The notes below the pieces were generated by a model. It did not search any database. It worked only from the letters and a program-made list of their open reading frames with translations, and had not been told where the DNA came from. Source: Varroa destructor (Eukaryota; Arthropoda; Arachnida; Mesostigmata; Varroidae). From it: a stretch of 64,000 nucleotides of DNA. Where the stretch lies: NCBI RefSeq assembly GCF_002443255.2, contig NW_019211458.1, positions 32,359,288 through 32,423,287 of the forward strand, given 5' to 3'. The position numbers were made by a program, and so were the translations under genes. Below are positions 1 to 12,229 of the stretch, piece after piece; position 1 is the stretch's first letter; each line of letters begins with the position of its first letter.

Positions 1-392
1 TAATAATTGCTATATTCTTGTTATGATTATTTTCTCAAATTCCCCACTGTACGTCTATGAACAAGTGCACTGAAAATAGATGCCGCTATTGCCTTACAAT
101 AATCTGTTGAATTTCTTGATAACTTCTTAGTAAATTTTGTTGAAATTTCGTAATCGATAGTGTATAAAAGCTAGGAAAACCATCCTATAATTTATGAGCA
201 GTTCAGCGATATTGGACTTATCAGTAGTCATGGGAAACTTATAATATTATATCTTAATTATGCCTGGCTATACGCAGACAAGCGCTGATTGAGGTTAGTA
301 ACGATAAAAGTGAAAGGCTGCATCGCTGGCGGCAGATTGAGCTGTTGTGCGGCTGTAATATCACGTTAAATTGCGGTCTCGTGCAACTCGAG
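1..392. other. Left edge, mostly intron of the first gene
   Basis: AT-rich sequence lying upstream of the first exon that can be supported. A short block ending at 293 and followed by GTTAGT could be a further small exon of the plus-strand gene, because its last codons read RRQALIE without a stop. Its acceptor is not convincing, so it is not annotated. Nothing else is seen. Confidence 0.4.
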
Positions 393-477
393 GCCCTTCT
401 TCATGGACGTGTCATCATCGCCAATCCTGCGCATGGCCACTCGTCTCATGGCAACAACAGTAATACGCCCACTGCCG
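393..477 (+). CDS. Exon of unidentified gene 1
   Basis: Open frame reading ALLHGRVIIANPAHGHSSHG and then an N/T-rich end. The donor is GTGAGC, a good match. The exon ends one base into a codon, and the next exon supplies the missing two bases (G|GA). The acceptor at 391-392 (CTCGAG) is weak, so the 5' boundary is uncertain. Confidence 0.5.
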
Positions 478-3400
478 GTGAGCTAATCAGCCAATAATAC
501 AGGAGATCCCATTGCACGCGACAGAACAAAGCAAACGAACACATAACAGTTAGGACAGAAATTACTTCAAACGACTATGAAGTTAGCATTCTTCTCGATG
601 TAGGTACCGGCTTCATGATCATAAAATGCGCTCACTGCACTCACTAGCTTCCTCCTAAAATCCGTTAAAATGGTCGTTCATGCCTCAGAAAACGTCAAAG
701 GTGAACTGATCGCGAAAATGCACTTCATATTCAATTTTTAGGAAGCACTAAGAGCGTTATTTCTCGATCCGGCAGTGAGGGAACCTTAAGCGGAGACGAC
801 AGCCCGGGCTCATCCTCGTACAACAATAACAACAATATAAGCAGTGGTACGGTGTTAGTTATTAACTAAGTATTAAGATGCCTCCCACGTTTTTCGTTTG
901 CATAGGCGTAAACTATTTCGTAAATTATGTTGCTTTCAGGTTGGCGTTGTAAAGCAAGTAACTAAGTGCCCGGAGTTCTAAATTTTTAACATGCTGAAAT
1001 TCGTTGATGTAATTATACTATAATACGCGTACGTGATTTAAAAAAAAAACAGGTGTAATTGGAATGACAAAGATTTGTACAATAATGTTGAAAAACAAGT
1101 AAGAAAAACAAGCCTAATGAAGGCAAAGAATATAAAATCGTATATGTATATTAACAAGCAACAAGATCCACTTACGGGAATCCGGTTATGTACAATGTGA
1201 TACGTGTGAGTAATTTTTCCCGTCAGTCTTCTATATTATGGATTGATCATTGTAAACTTCTCTTGTCGCGTTTCTATAATCGTTTGTCTAACACATTTGC
1301 ACCGACCTTAACTACCACATCCCGAGAACCTATACAATGTGGTTAGGTAATTACATTTTTATGCTGATTTTTGTGTATACAATTTTATATCACTCTATCA
1401 TAAGCCCGGTTTTGTTCTGTGTGTCTCGCTACCTTTACTAATGACGCTCTTCAAAACTTGAATGGATCAATAATCTAATGGCCTTGGCGTGGTAAAGTAA
1501 ACCAGTTGTTGCGAGGTTCGACGGCGATTCTGCTGGCTCCCTCATTACGGCATCAATGCTGCCTTGACCAGCAAGGTCAACTTGTAGACGTCGCCCTCAG
1601 TCATCAGGTATCCGGCACCCGAAGTTCTGTCGTATCAGGCGCTGAAAGAGCGCGCAGCAGAAGTCTCTGTCCGGAGCCAATTGACCATCATGCGGGTAGG
1701 CTCATCATCCGCTCTGCAAATGTAATAGTAAAAGACCTGCATTAAACTTGCGCAGACTTCAGCCTGCTGATTGTGTCAGCAAATGTACACGTTGAGTTCA
1801 TTTTCTGGTTTGCCGCCGCTTGAATAAAGTCGCTCAGCCTTCAGTTTTCTGCTACTATTCTGTGATTTTTCAAAAGCAGAGGAGAGAGTCGTTATCGACC
1901 AATTTGATGATTGTCTTTTCTCCGCATCCTCATTCTTCGCATATGTGTGCATAAGTATGCACGGCTGCAAGAGCACATTATTTGATACAAGAGGAAAGAC
2001 ATGTGCACTTATCGAAGTGAATAAACACTTTAATCTGACTATAGTGAACAATACGTCTTCTGATGACCTCATCCGTTGTAGGTGTTTGTGCATGTTTTGT
2101 TGATGGCGAACTTAAAATTTCAGTGCTTAATTCATAATTGAGAAACCCACCCAACGACCTGGGCGAGCCACAATTTCGTAGTACAAACTAGCCTAGCTTC
2201 TGTTGCCCTACTTCTGTTATCCTATTTCTTAGGATATGTGAAGAACAGAAAGTTCTATACATACTAGTACCTTACACAGTGCTCGTTATAACACAATGGC
2301 CTATTGTTTAAATCATATGCATGTTTATTGATTACTTCAAGCATACATGTATCTGCTATATATCTGAAAAACAACAACATATTTTGCCGATATATACGGT
2401 TAAGTTTCCATTGTCAAAAGTTTGCGAGGCGTACGCTTGGTGACGCTCATAGTCATTAAAAATGCTTATAAATGCTCTAGTAAAGTTGTTTATAATTATA
2501 ATTTTCTCTTGTATTCCTATTCAGTATACAGATATGCTTGTAAATACTTGTTTGAAATACAAACAACATAAAGATGTTTGTTTCATCATATTATTACTGT
2601 TTTCCAACGCTTCTCCATATCGCGGCGCTCCATGGTATAGTTGCATCGACTGCTAGCATGTCGGTGATGTCTTCTAAGGCGGCCAACACTGTATATGGTG
2701 TGCCTCCATCCGGGCGACGTGTTGGAGTCCAACAATCACAAAGTCTCTATGGAGATTATTACGCGCAACAAATTATGCAACAGACGATGCACGGTTTTCA
2801 TCATTCGAGTGGTTCTGGTGGTGCGTTGGCGTCATCGGGTATCGGAGGTATGCCAATGGTTCCAATGCCGGGAACGCCGCCTGGCAACAATTCAGCGCCT
2901 TTGTCAGCCGTGCGCCGAGAGGAACCTGATGGAGATTTAACGCCGCAAGTTGGCCATACCTCAGTGTCCTTTCACGTTGGAGCGAACGGTACCTCGTGAG
3001 TATCATTTTTACTGAGGTATATTCCAGCGGTTAACATGTTTTAAAACTGTTATTTTTCATATATTAATTATGGTGTTAAATTAGCGAAATTTATCGTCTA
3101 ATAACAATAATGATTGTATTCATAAATGCTAGTTAATGTAATGTTTGTACGATAAGACAAGACAAATATGGTCTATTCTTAATACAGGCCTTAAGTTTGC
3201 TGCGTCTGTTGATATTATATCAACGTTGAGATTAACTTATTTAAATTAAATGTCACCACCTTTATATAGAAAGTGCGCTTTTGTATCCAACCAACGAGAA
3301 AAATAAACATTGACATTCCCCAAGCGGGTCATTGTTATCTCATATTGATACCTACTTTTTTTTATTTTAGGCCCACATCGGAGAATGGAAGTGCATTTGC

Positions 3401-5116
3401 TGCTCCAGTGATGAGTTCGTCACGAGGGGTTCTTCTAAAGGGCACCAGCATAGATGGTTCTACCGATGGTGCCCTCGATGATGAGCCGAATGCCAACCGA
3501 ATCAGTAGCGCAAAACCTAAACGAAAAGGTTACTGTATTGACTATCTTTATACACTAGCCCTATAGAGTACCAATCAGTTGTTCTGCCGTACGTGAAATA
3601 AGCGAAGTATCTATTTCTATCAGGTATTATTGATTTATTGGTTGAGATCTCTACCATTTCCCTGTATTTGAGGTAAACCTTTTAAAAGATTCTATGGATT
3701 GCATGTCAGCGTCACAAAAGCTCATTAATTAATAAGGCGAACAAAAATCTTCTTGTTTCAGAGCAACAACAAACAGACAAATAATAATGTGTTTCAATCC
3801 GATCGTATATTCGATTAACTTGAGTGAGCAGTTTTTATCGATTATTGAAAATTATTTAACCTGTATTTGAAGCCTCAACAGATTAGTAGTTACTTTTATT
3901 GGATTATTACTAATAACTATTAATTATAATTATATTAATAATAAGCCAGATGACAAACTAGGCGTAAGTTCAATATGTATAAAAGAGACAATCTGAGATA
4001 ACCAAAAATGACCTGAGATAAAAACCCGGTCGAAACTAATTTAAGTCTCACTTGCTGCTCATTATTTGCAGGAAGCAAACGACGTAAGTTTAAGGCACGA
4101 AAAAACACTTTAATATTTAATCTGTTTGCTTTTGCTTAATCAGTTTTGAGTATCGTGATCCCTCAGACATATGTTCCCTACCAGCGTATGGAGGCGTCTA
4201 AACCTTCTGAATTATCGACTTTAACAAGCTTAGCCATATTATTTTTCCAGAGTAGTTTCCAATTTCCATTATATTGCACACTTCAGAAGAATCGCATTAT
4301 AGAATAATTACTCACTCTTTGTCTTTCGCTTGATTTGCGTGTTTTACTCGCACCGCGTGTAACCTCACCCCTGAACACCTAAAAACTGATCTACGCTAAA
4401 CTTTGCTACAAAAAGAACTACTTATAAAAGTAGGTGGACAACACAATATGGGGTACTTTAATTGTATTTAGTTTTATCACTGCCAGTTCACCGGCTCAAC
4501 ATGTTCCTAGTGGTTAACTAAGAGGAAGTGAAACGGTGCTGGCAAAAAAGGAAAACTACTTCTTCCTATAACTTCCTACCTAAACTTTCCGGCCGTTAGT
4601 TACCCAGCTTAAACTCTGTATTTTCGACAATCAGTACTCTATTAAATTCGGGCTCGTTCTGAGCCAGATGGAACAAACTAGCCTGTTGGTTTTAAATGCA
4701 TTTTCTACTTTTATCCTCAACAGTGCATCATCTATTAAACCGTATTAACCAATTACTTTTCATCAGTTTCGGACTTGAGCAAATTATCTGAGTAGGCCGT
4801 TTTCGAACTAATTCTTTCTAACTTAACCATATAATATCTTACTTTCGACTCGCCCTTTTTGCCGCGCTGCTTCGCGACACATCCCGATTTGTAATCGGCT
4901 CTTTCAGGGAGTGCTTTAATGAACGCGATTAGAAGCTCGCTCACGTCAGCAACAACTTTAGTCGATTCGGAGGACAACTCTTCGCGAGGCTCGACGCCCG
5001 CTCTAGATGACAACGTCTCGCAAAAAAGTATCCGTAAGAAGACCGGTGTCTTCGGAGCCATCAAGAAGATGTCCCGTGGTAATAAGGACAAAACAACGGC
5101 CGATCGAGACAGCTGA
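393..5116 (+). CDS. Unidentified Ser/Gly-rich protein, C-terminal part of a multi-exon gene
   Basis: I did not recognise this protein. Six blocks join in one frame: 393-477, 742-846, 2641-2995, 3371-3528, 4072-4083 and 4908-5116. All five introns have GT donors and AG acceptors, and phase agrees at every join. The product is low-complexity: an N/H/G-rich stretch, a Ser/Gly stretch with an Asn run (SRSGSEGTLSGDD, then five Asn), a G/P/M-rich middle (YAQQIMQQTMHG, GGMPMVPMPG), a basic patch (KPKRKGSKRR), a likely helical segment (SALMNAIRSSL) and a basic tail (KKTGVFGAIKKMSRGNKDK) ending ADRDS. Such regions are typical of disordered tails of large cytoplasmic scaffold or cytoskeletal proteins, but that is inference. 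The 5' end lies outside the window or was not recognised. A weak resemblance of ALMNAIRS to actin-binding WH2 motifs was noted but lacks the LKKV half. Confidence 0.65.
742..846 (+). CDS. Exon of unidentified gene 1
   Basis: It follows a TTTTTAG acceptor and encodes STKSVISRSGSEGTLSGDD, a Ser-rich stretch and five Asn. The donor GTACGG gives phase 1, which matches the next block. If the donor is not used, the frame continues ten codons to a TAA at 868-870, giving a possible alternative C-terminus ending TVLVIN. Confidence 0.6.
847..2640 (+). other. Intron of gene 1
   Basis: AT-rich intron of about 1.8 kb. It contains one GC-richer block (about 1505-1745) that looks like a decayed coding fragment on the minus strand and is listed separately. 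The rest shows no feature I can support. Confidence 0.55.
1545..1713 (-). pseudogene. Possible decayed Ig-like domain exon inside intron of gene 1
   Basis: On the minus strand a clean acceptor-like tract (TTACATTTGCAG) precedes an open stretch reading ADDEPTRMMVNWLRTETSA. With the preceding Cys codon this gives C-x12-W, as in the B and C strands of an I-set immunoglobulin domain of neuronal adhesion molecules. A TGA at 1637-1635 interrupts it. The same frame then continues GYLMTEGDVYKLTLLVKA before a double stop. The block is much richer in GC than its surroundings. It could instead be a short terminal exon of an unknown minus-strand gene, or a chance open frame: the plus strand is also open for 79 codons here. 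Confidence 0.28.
2641..2995 (+). CDS. Exon of unidentified gene 1
   Basis: Largest exon of the gene. The acceptor at 2639-2640 gives phase 1, which fits the exon ending at 846; other AGs at 2656 and 2678 would not keep phase. The encoded region is rich in G, S, M and Q (SGRRVGVQQSQSLYGDYY, QQIMQQTMHG, GGMPMVPMPGTPPG, EEPDGDLTPQVGHTSVSFHV). The donor is a near-perfect GTGAGTAT. Confidence 0.72.
2996..3370 (+). other. Intron of gene 1
   Basis: A 375-nt AT-rich intron with a strong pyrimidine tract (TTTTTTTATTTTAG) at its 3' end. No other feature seen. Confidence 0.7.
3371..3528 (+). CDS. Exon of unidentified gene 1
   Basis: It begins after TTTATTTTAG and reads PTSENGSAFAAPVMSSS, later GTSIDGSTDGALDDEPN, ending in the basic KPKRK. 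The phase joins to the preceding exon (TC|G). Donor GTTACT is acceptable, and one base of the next codon remains. Confidence 0.7.
3529..4071 (+). other. Intron of gene 1
   Basis: AT-rich intron. Around 3903-3949 there is an imperfect AT-only inverted repeat (CTAATAACTATTAATTATAA region). The 3' end TTGCTGCTCATTATTTGCAG is a strong acceptor. Confidence 0.6.
4072..4083 (+). CDS. 12-nt microexon of unidentified gene 1
   Basis: The twelve bases GAAGCAAACGAC lie between a strong acceptor (CTCATTATTTGCAG) and a consensus donor (GTAAGTTT). The length is a multiple of three and the flanking phases match, so inclusion adds four residues (SKRR within KGSKRRSAL) and skipping gives KGSAL with no frameshift. 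It behaves on paper as a cassette microexon that lengthens a basic patch. There is no transcript evidence. Confidence 0.6.
4084..4907 (+). other. Last intron of gene 1
   Basis: AT-rich intron of about 820 nt ending TCGGCTCTTTCAG. No other element could be supported. Confidence 0.6.
4908..5116 (+). CDS. Terminal exon of unidentified gene 1
   Basis: Its acceptor CTCTTTCAG joins either the microexon or the exon ending at 3528 in the same phase. It encodes RSALMNAIRSSLTSATTL, an acidic/Ser stretch, GSTPALDDNVSQKS and a strongly basic tail with KKTGVFGAIKKMSRG, then stops at TGA 5114-5116. GC content is higher than its surroundings, as expected for coding DNA. A 165-codon open frame on the other strand overlaps it and is taken as a shadow. 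No AATAAA was seen close behind the stop. Confidence 0.7.
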
Positions 5117-6075
5117 ATTGAGGAAAGCCTGACTCGCTGATTCGGGAGACTCTGATATAATCGATATGTGAGTCGCATCACATCGCTTCCCTCACTAGGA
5201 GAGCATGTCTGCCGTTCTGTAAATCTCGACGCTGTGCCGAATGTTTTCAAGTAAAAAATCGCTGTTACACTGTGTTATTACTAAACAATCTAAATTTCTA
5301 TAAGCGCACGTACAATGCAGAGACGAATACTTAATGATGTTTGTTACTGATTAGGGTTATATTCTAACTCTTCGTAGTGAACTTTGCACGAATTGCCTAC
5401 AAGAAAAGCATTCAATGGCAATTAGGTTTGTTACTGATTTTTCCCGGAGTTTCGGGATGTGACACCGAATGATTATAACGATAGTCTCAGTTAGCTTGAG
5501 AGAGAGATTAACGCTGTTGATGTGAAACGTCAAAGCATCAGACACCCGTTTCTTCGCCCGCTTTTGTATATGCTCGGATGTACATTGTTGCAATTGAGAA
5601 CAGGACGAGTTGTTATCATCGATTGGATTGGTGTCCAGCTGGCGCTTAGTGTTCATTAATTAGTTCGTATGTGTGAGAATAGAAAAGAAAAAGGACTAGG
5701 CTGTGGGAGCGAAAAGGGACAAGAAAAAAGTTCGCTACCCAAGATCACATTATGAATTCTATGTGTATGTGTGCAAGCTGTAATATAATATAAGATGAAG
5801 TTAGAAAATTGAGATTTTAACGATGGAAAAGGGGTAGTTTTAATGCTAGAAAGATAGAAGATGCAATCCATGCCTACTTATTTCATTTAGACGAGACTAA
5901 AGCAGACAGAAAATATGCTTTTGGATAGCTCTGGAAATCGGGAAATTTTGAGGATACGTTTACATGCCATTTAAAAAGAAGACCCACCTGTCTACGGAGG
6001 CAGTTGAATTTGAAGGTCATATAAAAACGATGCCCATAAATAGGTAATCAAAGAAAAAGACGATATCTTCCATAA

Positions 6076-6078
<3 letters not shown>

Positions 6079-6118
<40 letters not shown>
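6079..6118. repeat. (TA)n microsatellite
   Basis: Uninterrupted TA dinucleotide tract of about 40 bp. Confidence 0.95.
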
Positions 6119-6121
<3 letters not shown>

Positions 6122-6881
6122 AAACAGCAGCACAGGAAATGAGATAATGGCGCTTCTGCACAATAGCGTAATTTTTAACACATCGTGAAGGTGCATTTCA
6201 AGTGTCTTAAGAAACTGTGCAGCGAGTACATAAAGAAAGCATCTTGAGACTAATGGCCCAATCTATCTACCTCTATAGCCGATGGAAAAGAGGAATTTCT
6301 TATTACAAAAATTAACTCTTAATATTATTGTTAGCACATATATTTTTCATGATTAATTGTACTAGTTATTATTTTACCATAAAAACTAATTTACTGCACA
6401 TATTCTATATATTTACTTATAAAGATTCCGGTGCGCAGCTAACTAAACTGTGCACGTATTTCTGTAATATTAAAAACGATGTGCTTCCATTGTTTCAAGT
6501 TATTAGATAGCGTTCCCAGATATCATTTCTGTATTTACCCGTAATCGTAAATTACTACTTACATTGTCTGTCACAGGTTTTTGTCCTATATTTAAACTTG
6601 AAAAAGTGCTTGGTAATTTTAGGTTTTCAGGTAGAAAAGATTGATTGCTCGGCAAAAATAATTTCATCGACGTCCTGTTCATTTGATTTTTGTACATCTC
6701 AAAATGTACAAAACACATATTACATAAACTATTTTAACAATTGTCTGACTCATTCTCTAAATGCTTCCACTATCCACATATGTTTACTTTCTGTGCACTT
6801 ATCTAAGTGGAAGTTTTATTAAATTCATATTGCCTATCCTTAATCCGTGTGAACTGTTGTGAGAAATCATAAAGGATGCCC

Positions 6882-6927
<46 letters not shown>

Positions 6928-6978
6928 CTTAAGTACTTATATATATATATATTATATATATATGTATAAGTGTTTAAG
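6882..6978. repeat. Compound (TA)n tract with an inverted-repeat half
   Basis: A TA run to about 6926 is followed by CTTAAGTACTTATA, more TA, and TATAAGTGTTTAAG. The two arms (6928-6941 and 6965-6978) are inverted copies with two mismatches, so the second half can fold into a hairpin with a TA core. Confidence 0.85.
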
Positions 6979-9900
6979 TAATTGACCCTATCTGAGGTCG
7001 CTTTGTACATGATCTGTACTTCTATCTCAAATCAGAGATGGCAGGGGACAAACAACCAATAAGCAGCTACGCAAATCTCACAATGTACAAAACTTAAGAG
7101 GCCCTGCTGTCTATTGAAAAAAGTAATACAATATGTTATTAACACTATGATTACCTACCATTGCAGCTGCTGAAGCTATAGTGTAGTGCTATTTTTATCG
7201 CTCAGTATCCTAGACGTCCTGTTTATAAATTGAGCTGTAAAAGATACCACAAAAGCATACACGATAAAGCACGCAACTAAACACATCATGGGTAGAGATT
7301 TAAAAACCCATTATATCTATATTATGGGGCTGCAATGTATCGCACGCGCTAGTGCTACGATAGGAGCAATAAATACACCGCAGGCTAAGAGTTTCGTATA
7401 GATTTCGCCTCATCAACACCCACAGCTGCGGGTCTTCTAGGAACATTTATGGAAATGGAAGTTAGGGGCAAATGGACGAGATTCAAAACACATGAAAACT
7501 GTAATATAAATAAAGATGTATTTTGTCTCTTGTTTAATACAGCTGTGCTCGTAGATATTGGTGGTTATGTTACTTTAAGTTTATGAAGTTTGTTTAAAAT
7601 TTAGTTTAAGTTTAACAAAAGACTACAACTATTTGCTGCGTATATCATTAAAAACTAAAATTTCCGTAAAAGCAGCCCTCGCTCCTATTAAAAGACATAA
7701 TTTTAGGAGTCAAGGAGGTGTGTAAAAACTATGATTTCGATTAAGAAAGCTAAACTGCACGTTTTTGTCCATACGTAAATGGCTAGTACGTTAAATAATA
7801 ACGGTTGAATTAATTATGCGTCACTGATTCTGTTTCAAATACTTAAAAATTATGATTACTCCTATCAGGCTCTGTAATAAATACTCCTATTTATATAAAG
7901 CAAGGATAATTTTTATACATTAGGACTAGCATTGATGATAGCGTTTTGTACAATCGTAAATAAACTGAACATAGCCGATTATACTGCTAGCGGCAAAAAA
8001 CCGCAGCAAATATGGAAAATTGCATTATTAAAATGTATATCTGAATTCGATAATTGAAATTAAAATAGGCCAAGAAATACTACTTACTTGCATTGCACTC
8101 GAGCTCTCCTGGGGGAATATACTTCAGCTAAGCTGGAAATTATGGCAAAAATTTTCAAGATGCGGGAATATATTTAGACCTGACGGTAAATCAGCAATTA
8201 TATTTTGATATATTCATAGATAACGTTGTCACAGATATAAATTAGCGAGTGAATTAGCGAGCAGCAACGTTAGATATGTATGCATGCTATTTAAAAAGTT
8301 GCTCGATCGAGATCAACGAAATTTTGACGGTTATAAGGGCAATCGACTACGTAATTTATTTCTATTAGATGTTCTAGTTAAGATTCTGAAATTTATTTGA
8401 GAGAATGCTATCTAAAGATATACATCATAAAATACTTCTACTTGTTATAATTTTACTTCGGCAAAGAGAGGAAAAAGAGCTAATAGGTTTCTCGGATGTA
8501 AATATTGTACGAGCGGATGAAGAGTAATCGCTGCTCCGAACAGGTAATGTCGTATTGTATTTAGCAGTTATGGTTAATACACTCGTGTCGGAAATGGCTA
8601 GAAGAAAAGTGGATAATCTATAAAAACCACAATGGTTCTCAGGCACCTTAGTTTCGTTTTAAGATAAACCTGGCTGCACAGACTGCTTGAAATCAACTGC
8701 TCTAAACATGACCAGCCTATTGCTATAGACTGACTGGAAGCTTCCCTTAATTGCTATCTTTAGAATCTCTTCTTAGACTCAAGGTCTTTTCGAATGCGTG
8801 GCGCCTTTTGTGTCGATAACATTGTCTGGCCAAGAACCTCCAGCCTAGAATTGTCTGCGCTAGTCTGTAGCACTTTTATCCATAGCGGCACTGCTCGTAA
8901 TAGATACCTCCAAATCCTATCATTGTCGGAGGGTCAGGTGGTAACAGTCGGTATTCTTTGTTGTTTAAAAAAATTAATTGAGATAAGCTCTTGGAACATT
9001 GTTCGGCCGGCGTAAACTTCTCCGGTCTCAGCGAAACGTGAAAGCTCACAGACTTAGCGAGCTTTTACTAATAAAACTTTCTGTCTAGAACTACTGCGAT
9101 ATCGATTCAAGCTGCACCCCACAGATAAAACTACGTTTCTTTATTTAATCAAACTTGCTATCTATATATAAAGCTAGTTAGTTGCAAATTTGAGATTTTT
9201 ATATCTTCAGGTTGCCTCTTGCTCGAAGAGTTTCCTGGGGATAATTCAAATAAGCACGAAGGAGGCTTCTCATGCGCCATGGTCTTGCTGTTTCATGCCC
9301 ATTTTTTTGTTTGCGCCCGTTGGCTTTGATCGTTTCGTCTCGTCAAGTAGCTATAGCGTGAGCCCTATTGATTCTATTATTTTCACGAGTAGTTTACTAG
9401 TTGGGCCTAAAGATCCTTTTGTTCTAAACATCAAACTAGTGCTCTATAAAGACCTTGACAATACGCACTGACCTAATTATGTCTTTTTCCGGGGTAGTCT
9501 TAAAGAGCATCACTGTTGTGTAGTCCAAGCTCTTGTGTATTGTAATTCTATAAGATAGAAAAATTCACTTTATTTGGAAAACCTTTGAAATTTTATGTGA
9601 AGAATGTGAAGTTTACCATCCTTTACCTTAAGCTGCCACGTTCCAAGTACCAAGAAGATTTCATCATTTAAGGAAAGGAGGCTATCTTTGGCAAAAAAAA
9701 GAGAGAGATTCATGATGAGCGAAAAACACGCGCACTTATCTAGCTTTTTTTTGCTCAATCTGCATATGCTATTTCTAGTTTGAAACACGTTTGAAATCTC
9801 GGTAAACGTTTAAACAGACGAGACTGACTAATAAAAGAGAGGATGACTATAAAGACATTTAGGAACATTCCACAGAACTAAATTCGTCCACACAGTGAAT

Positions 9901-12135
9901 CTAACAAGAAATTGAATGAGTCGTACTGTTCCATTCCTTTTTCGTTGACCCGTTTCCAGGTGCTCATTGTTAAGTTGTTCTCGATGACACTGATTACTAG
10001 TAAGTCTGGGATTACCAGTGCGCCACTATTTGTCAGAAGCGATTTCAGTGCTTTTTGCGTCTAGCTTTCACCGTGATCAAGTGTTATGTATAGTTCTACT
10101 GCAGTTAAGTATTGGTGAGTGGTTCTTCTCAGTGGTAAACAGGGTATGCCCACACTCTGCTTCGAACCCAAATTACGGTACGTGCTTTCAAGTTTAGTAG
10201 GCAAACATGTTACTACCGCATGGTCAGAATGTCGTAATCTAGGCCAACAAATGTTGGCTCTCAAAACTAGTGCGATCCTCGATTACCTACATTGGTTTCT
10301 CTCCATAGGCCCTGAATTACCTCTTTAAGAATGCGTGCTGTGTCACGCTCTTTGCGACATTTCGATTCCCACAAGCCTTATCTTCAGTAAAGAGCAATTC
10401 TGGGACCGCGCTTTTATACTTCAGCGACGCTGCGATATTTGGGTCCTTCGATATTATTGTAGCCTTAAAGCAGGTTAGTATCTCGGCTCGTACCTTTCGC
10501 ACTTGTGTCTTGATAATAGCTGAGCTTGCCTTTGTTTTGACCTTTGGGATCGGCTGCTGATGCTTTTTGTCGCTGCCATTTCATGTCGCAATTTTTGTCA
10601 AAGTTGTCGATAAAAAAACGACAGAATATTTTCGAAAAAATATGAACTCCCTATAAAGCATGACGCTGCTTTAATCATTTATAAGCTAATTTGCTAAGAA
10701 AGTTGAACGAATATTGCTTTGCTTGGAAAGCCTTGAATTGTCTATTCTAGGAACAATGCTTGGCTTTAGCACAATCACTAAGCCTAACTTACTAAGCCGG
10801 AATATAGAAATGTCTCTTCTAGGATATTAAAGCTTATTATCTGATTCAGCTTTTTTTAAATTATAAAGTCAACATATTTGCTCTTTTTTGTAAGAATAAT
10901 ATATATAAACTTTCAATAGTTTTTGGCTCTATCAAAATCTACATTTTGAACAAATAAACACGACCACCTACATCTTTCTCTCAGTGTTAAGTGTCAGTCA
11001 ATATATAACGGTTATTATAGTAGATCAAAATTGCCAACGTACTCCCCAACACTTCCAGTATATATTTAGTAAACTATGAAACAAAAGACAACAAATGAGA
11101 TACTCACAGAAACTGTACAAGTAGCATTTATTCATCGTCTTCTTCACCATCATCCGTCTCTTTCTCTTCCTAATGTTGGTATCGCCCTGATCACCGCAAT
11201 CGATTCTTATCATCATCATTAGAGAGCAATATGAGTAACTATTCAGTGCTATTCATCGGCCTTTTCCAATTATCGTTGCATTAGTTGTATCTTACCTCAC
11301 TTTACACTTAAACTACTCAAATCTTCCTTGTCACGAATGCTGATGTCATTTCGTTTCACAAGCTGTATCTTCTTCTTTGTATTATATTCTGGTTATTGTC
11401 TAGTAACTATATCATCATAAGTAAATGAATAAACCTCGTCGTCTAAATGGCGTCAGACCTGAATCCTTCGCATAGTTACTTTCGGATCGTAAGCCACAGC
11501 CACCATTCCGCATTGTCACACACCCCCCAAAGCACACCGCCGTACTAAGGATCACCACACTTAACTGTTTCGTTTTTATCATAATAGTTAATGATAATAG
11601 TAACAAAAACTATACTATAATGTTAATCTCCTTAACCTGGCGTGGCGTACTCTTTTCCTATCGATTGCAAATTAAGGTAAAAGATCGGCGGATCGAACAA
11701 GACATTTGTCAGAGCGATGTTGGAAAGTCAGAAAATTTGTGTATTCTAAGGTCAGCCAGTTGTTCATCGCCTAGCTCCAATAAGCTATACTGGCACAGTA
11801 TGCCTGTAGAAATGAAAAAGCTAGCCTTTTTTTGAACGTATATTGATACGCATCGTGCATGATTTACATTAGTAAAATTCGAAATAATTCCATATGGGAT
11901 CCTCAGCAGACTCCAGCTTCAATCAGTCTTCGCGAGAAAAGCAAAGTCAAAGAACACACGAATCGTAGGCGATCTAACTAATGTTTATCTAAGCATGCAT
12001 GGAAAAACAGCATATGTATTACTTCTACATGTATTTTCCATATACACCACCACAGAATTCGTGTTACACAGCTAGTATTACAACTTTGCGTTGGATTCAG
12101 GCCTTCACTAAATTTCCACCGCGGGGAATCGCTAT

Positions 12136-12189
12136 TTCTCTCTCTCTTTTCTCGCTCTTTTGCTCTCTCTCTCTCTCTCTCTCTTTCTT

Positions 12190-12226
<37 letters not shown>
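12136..12226. repeat. Compound (TC)n-(TA)n microsatellite
   Basis: TC-rich repeats with interruptions (about 12136-12190) run into an uninterrupted TA tract to about 12226. Confidence 0.9.

Positions 12227-12229
<3 letters not shown>

Noticed and set aside
4915..4950. ALMNAIRSS as an actin-binding WH2 motif
   Set aside because: Only the helical half resembles WH2; the LKKV half is absent.
4753..5250. 165-codon minus-strand open frame
   Set aside because: It lies antisense to the terminal exon of gene 1, whose plus-strand frame joins in phase to upstream exons. The antisense product shows no motif.
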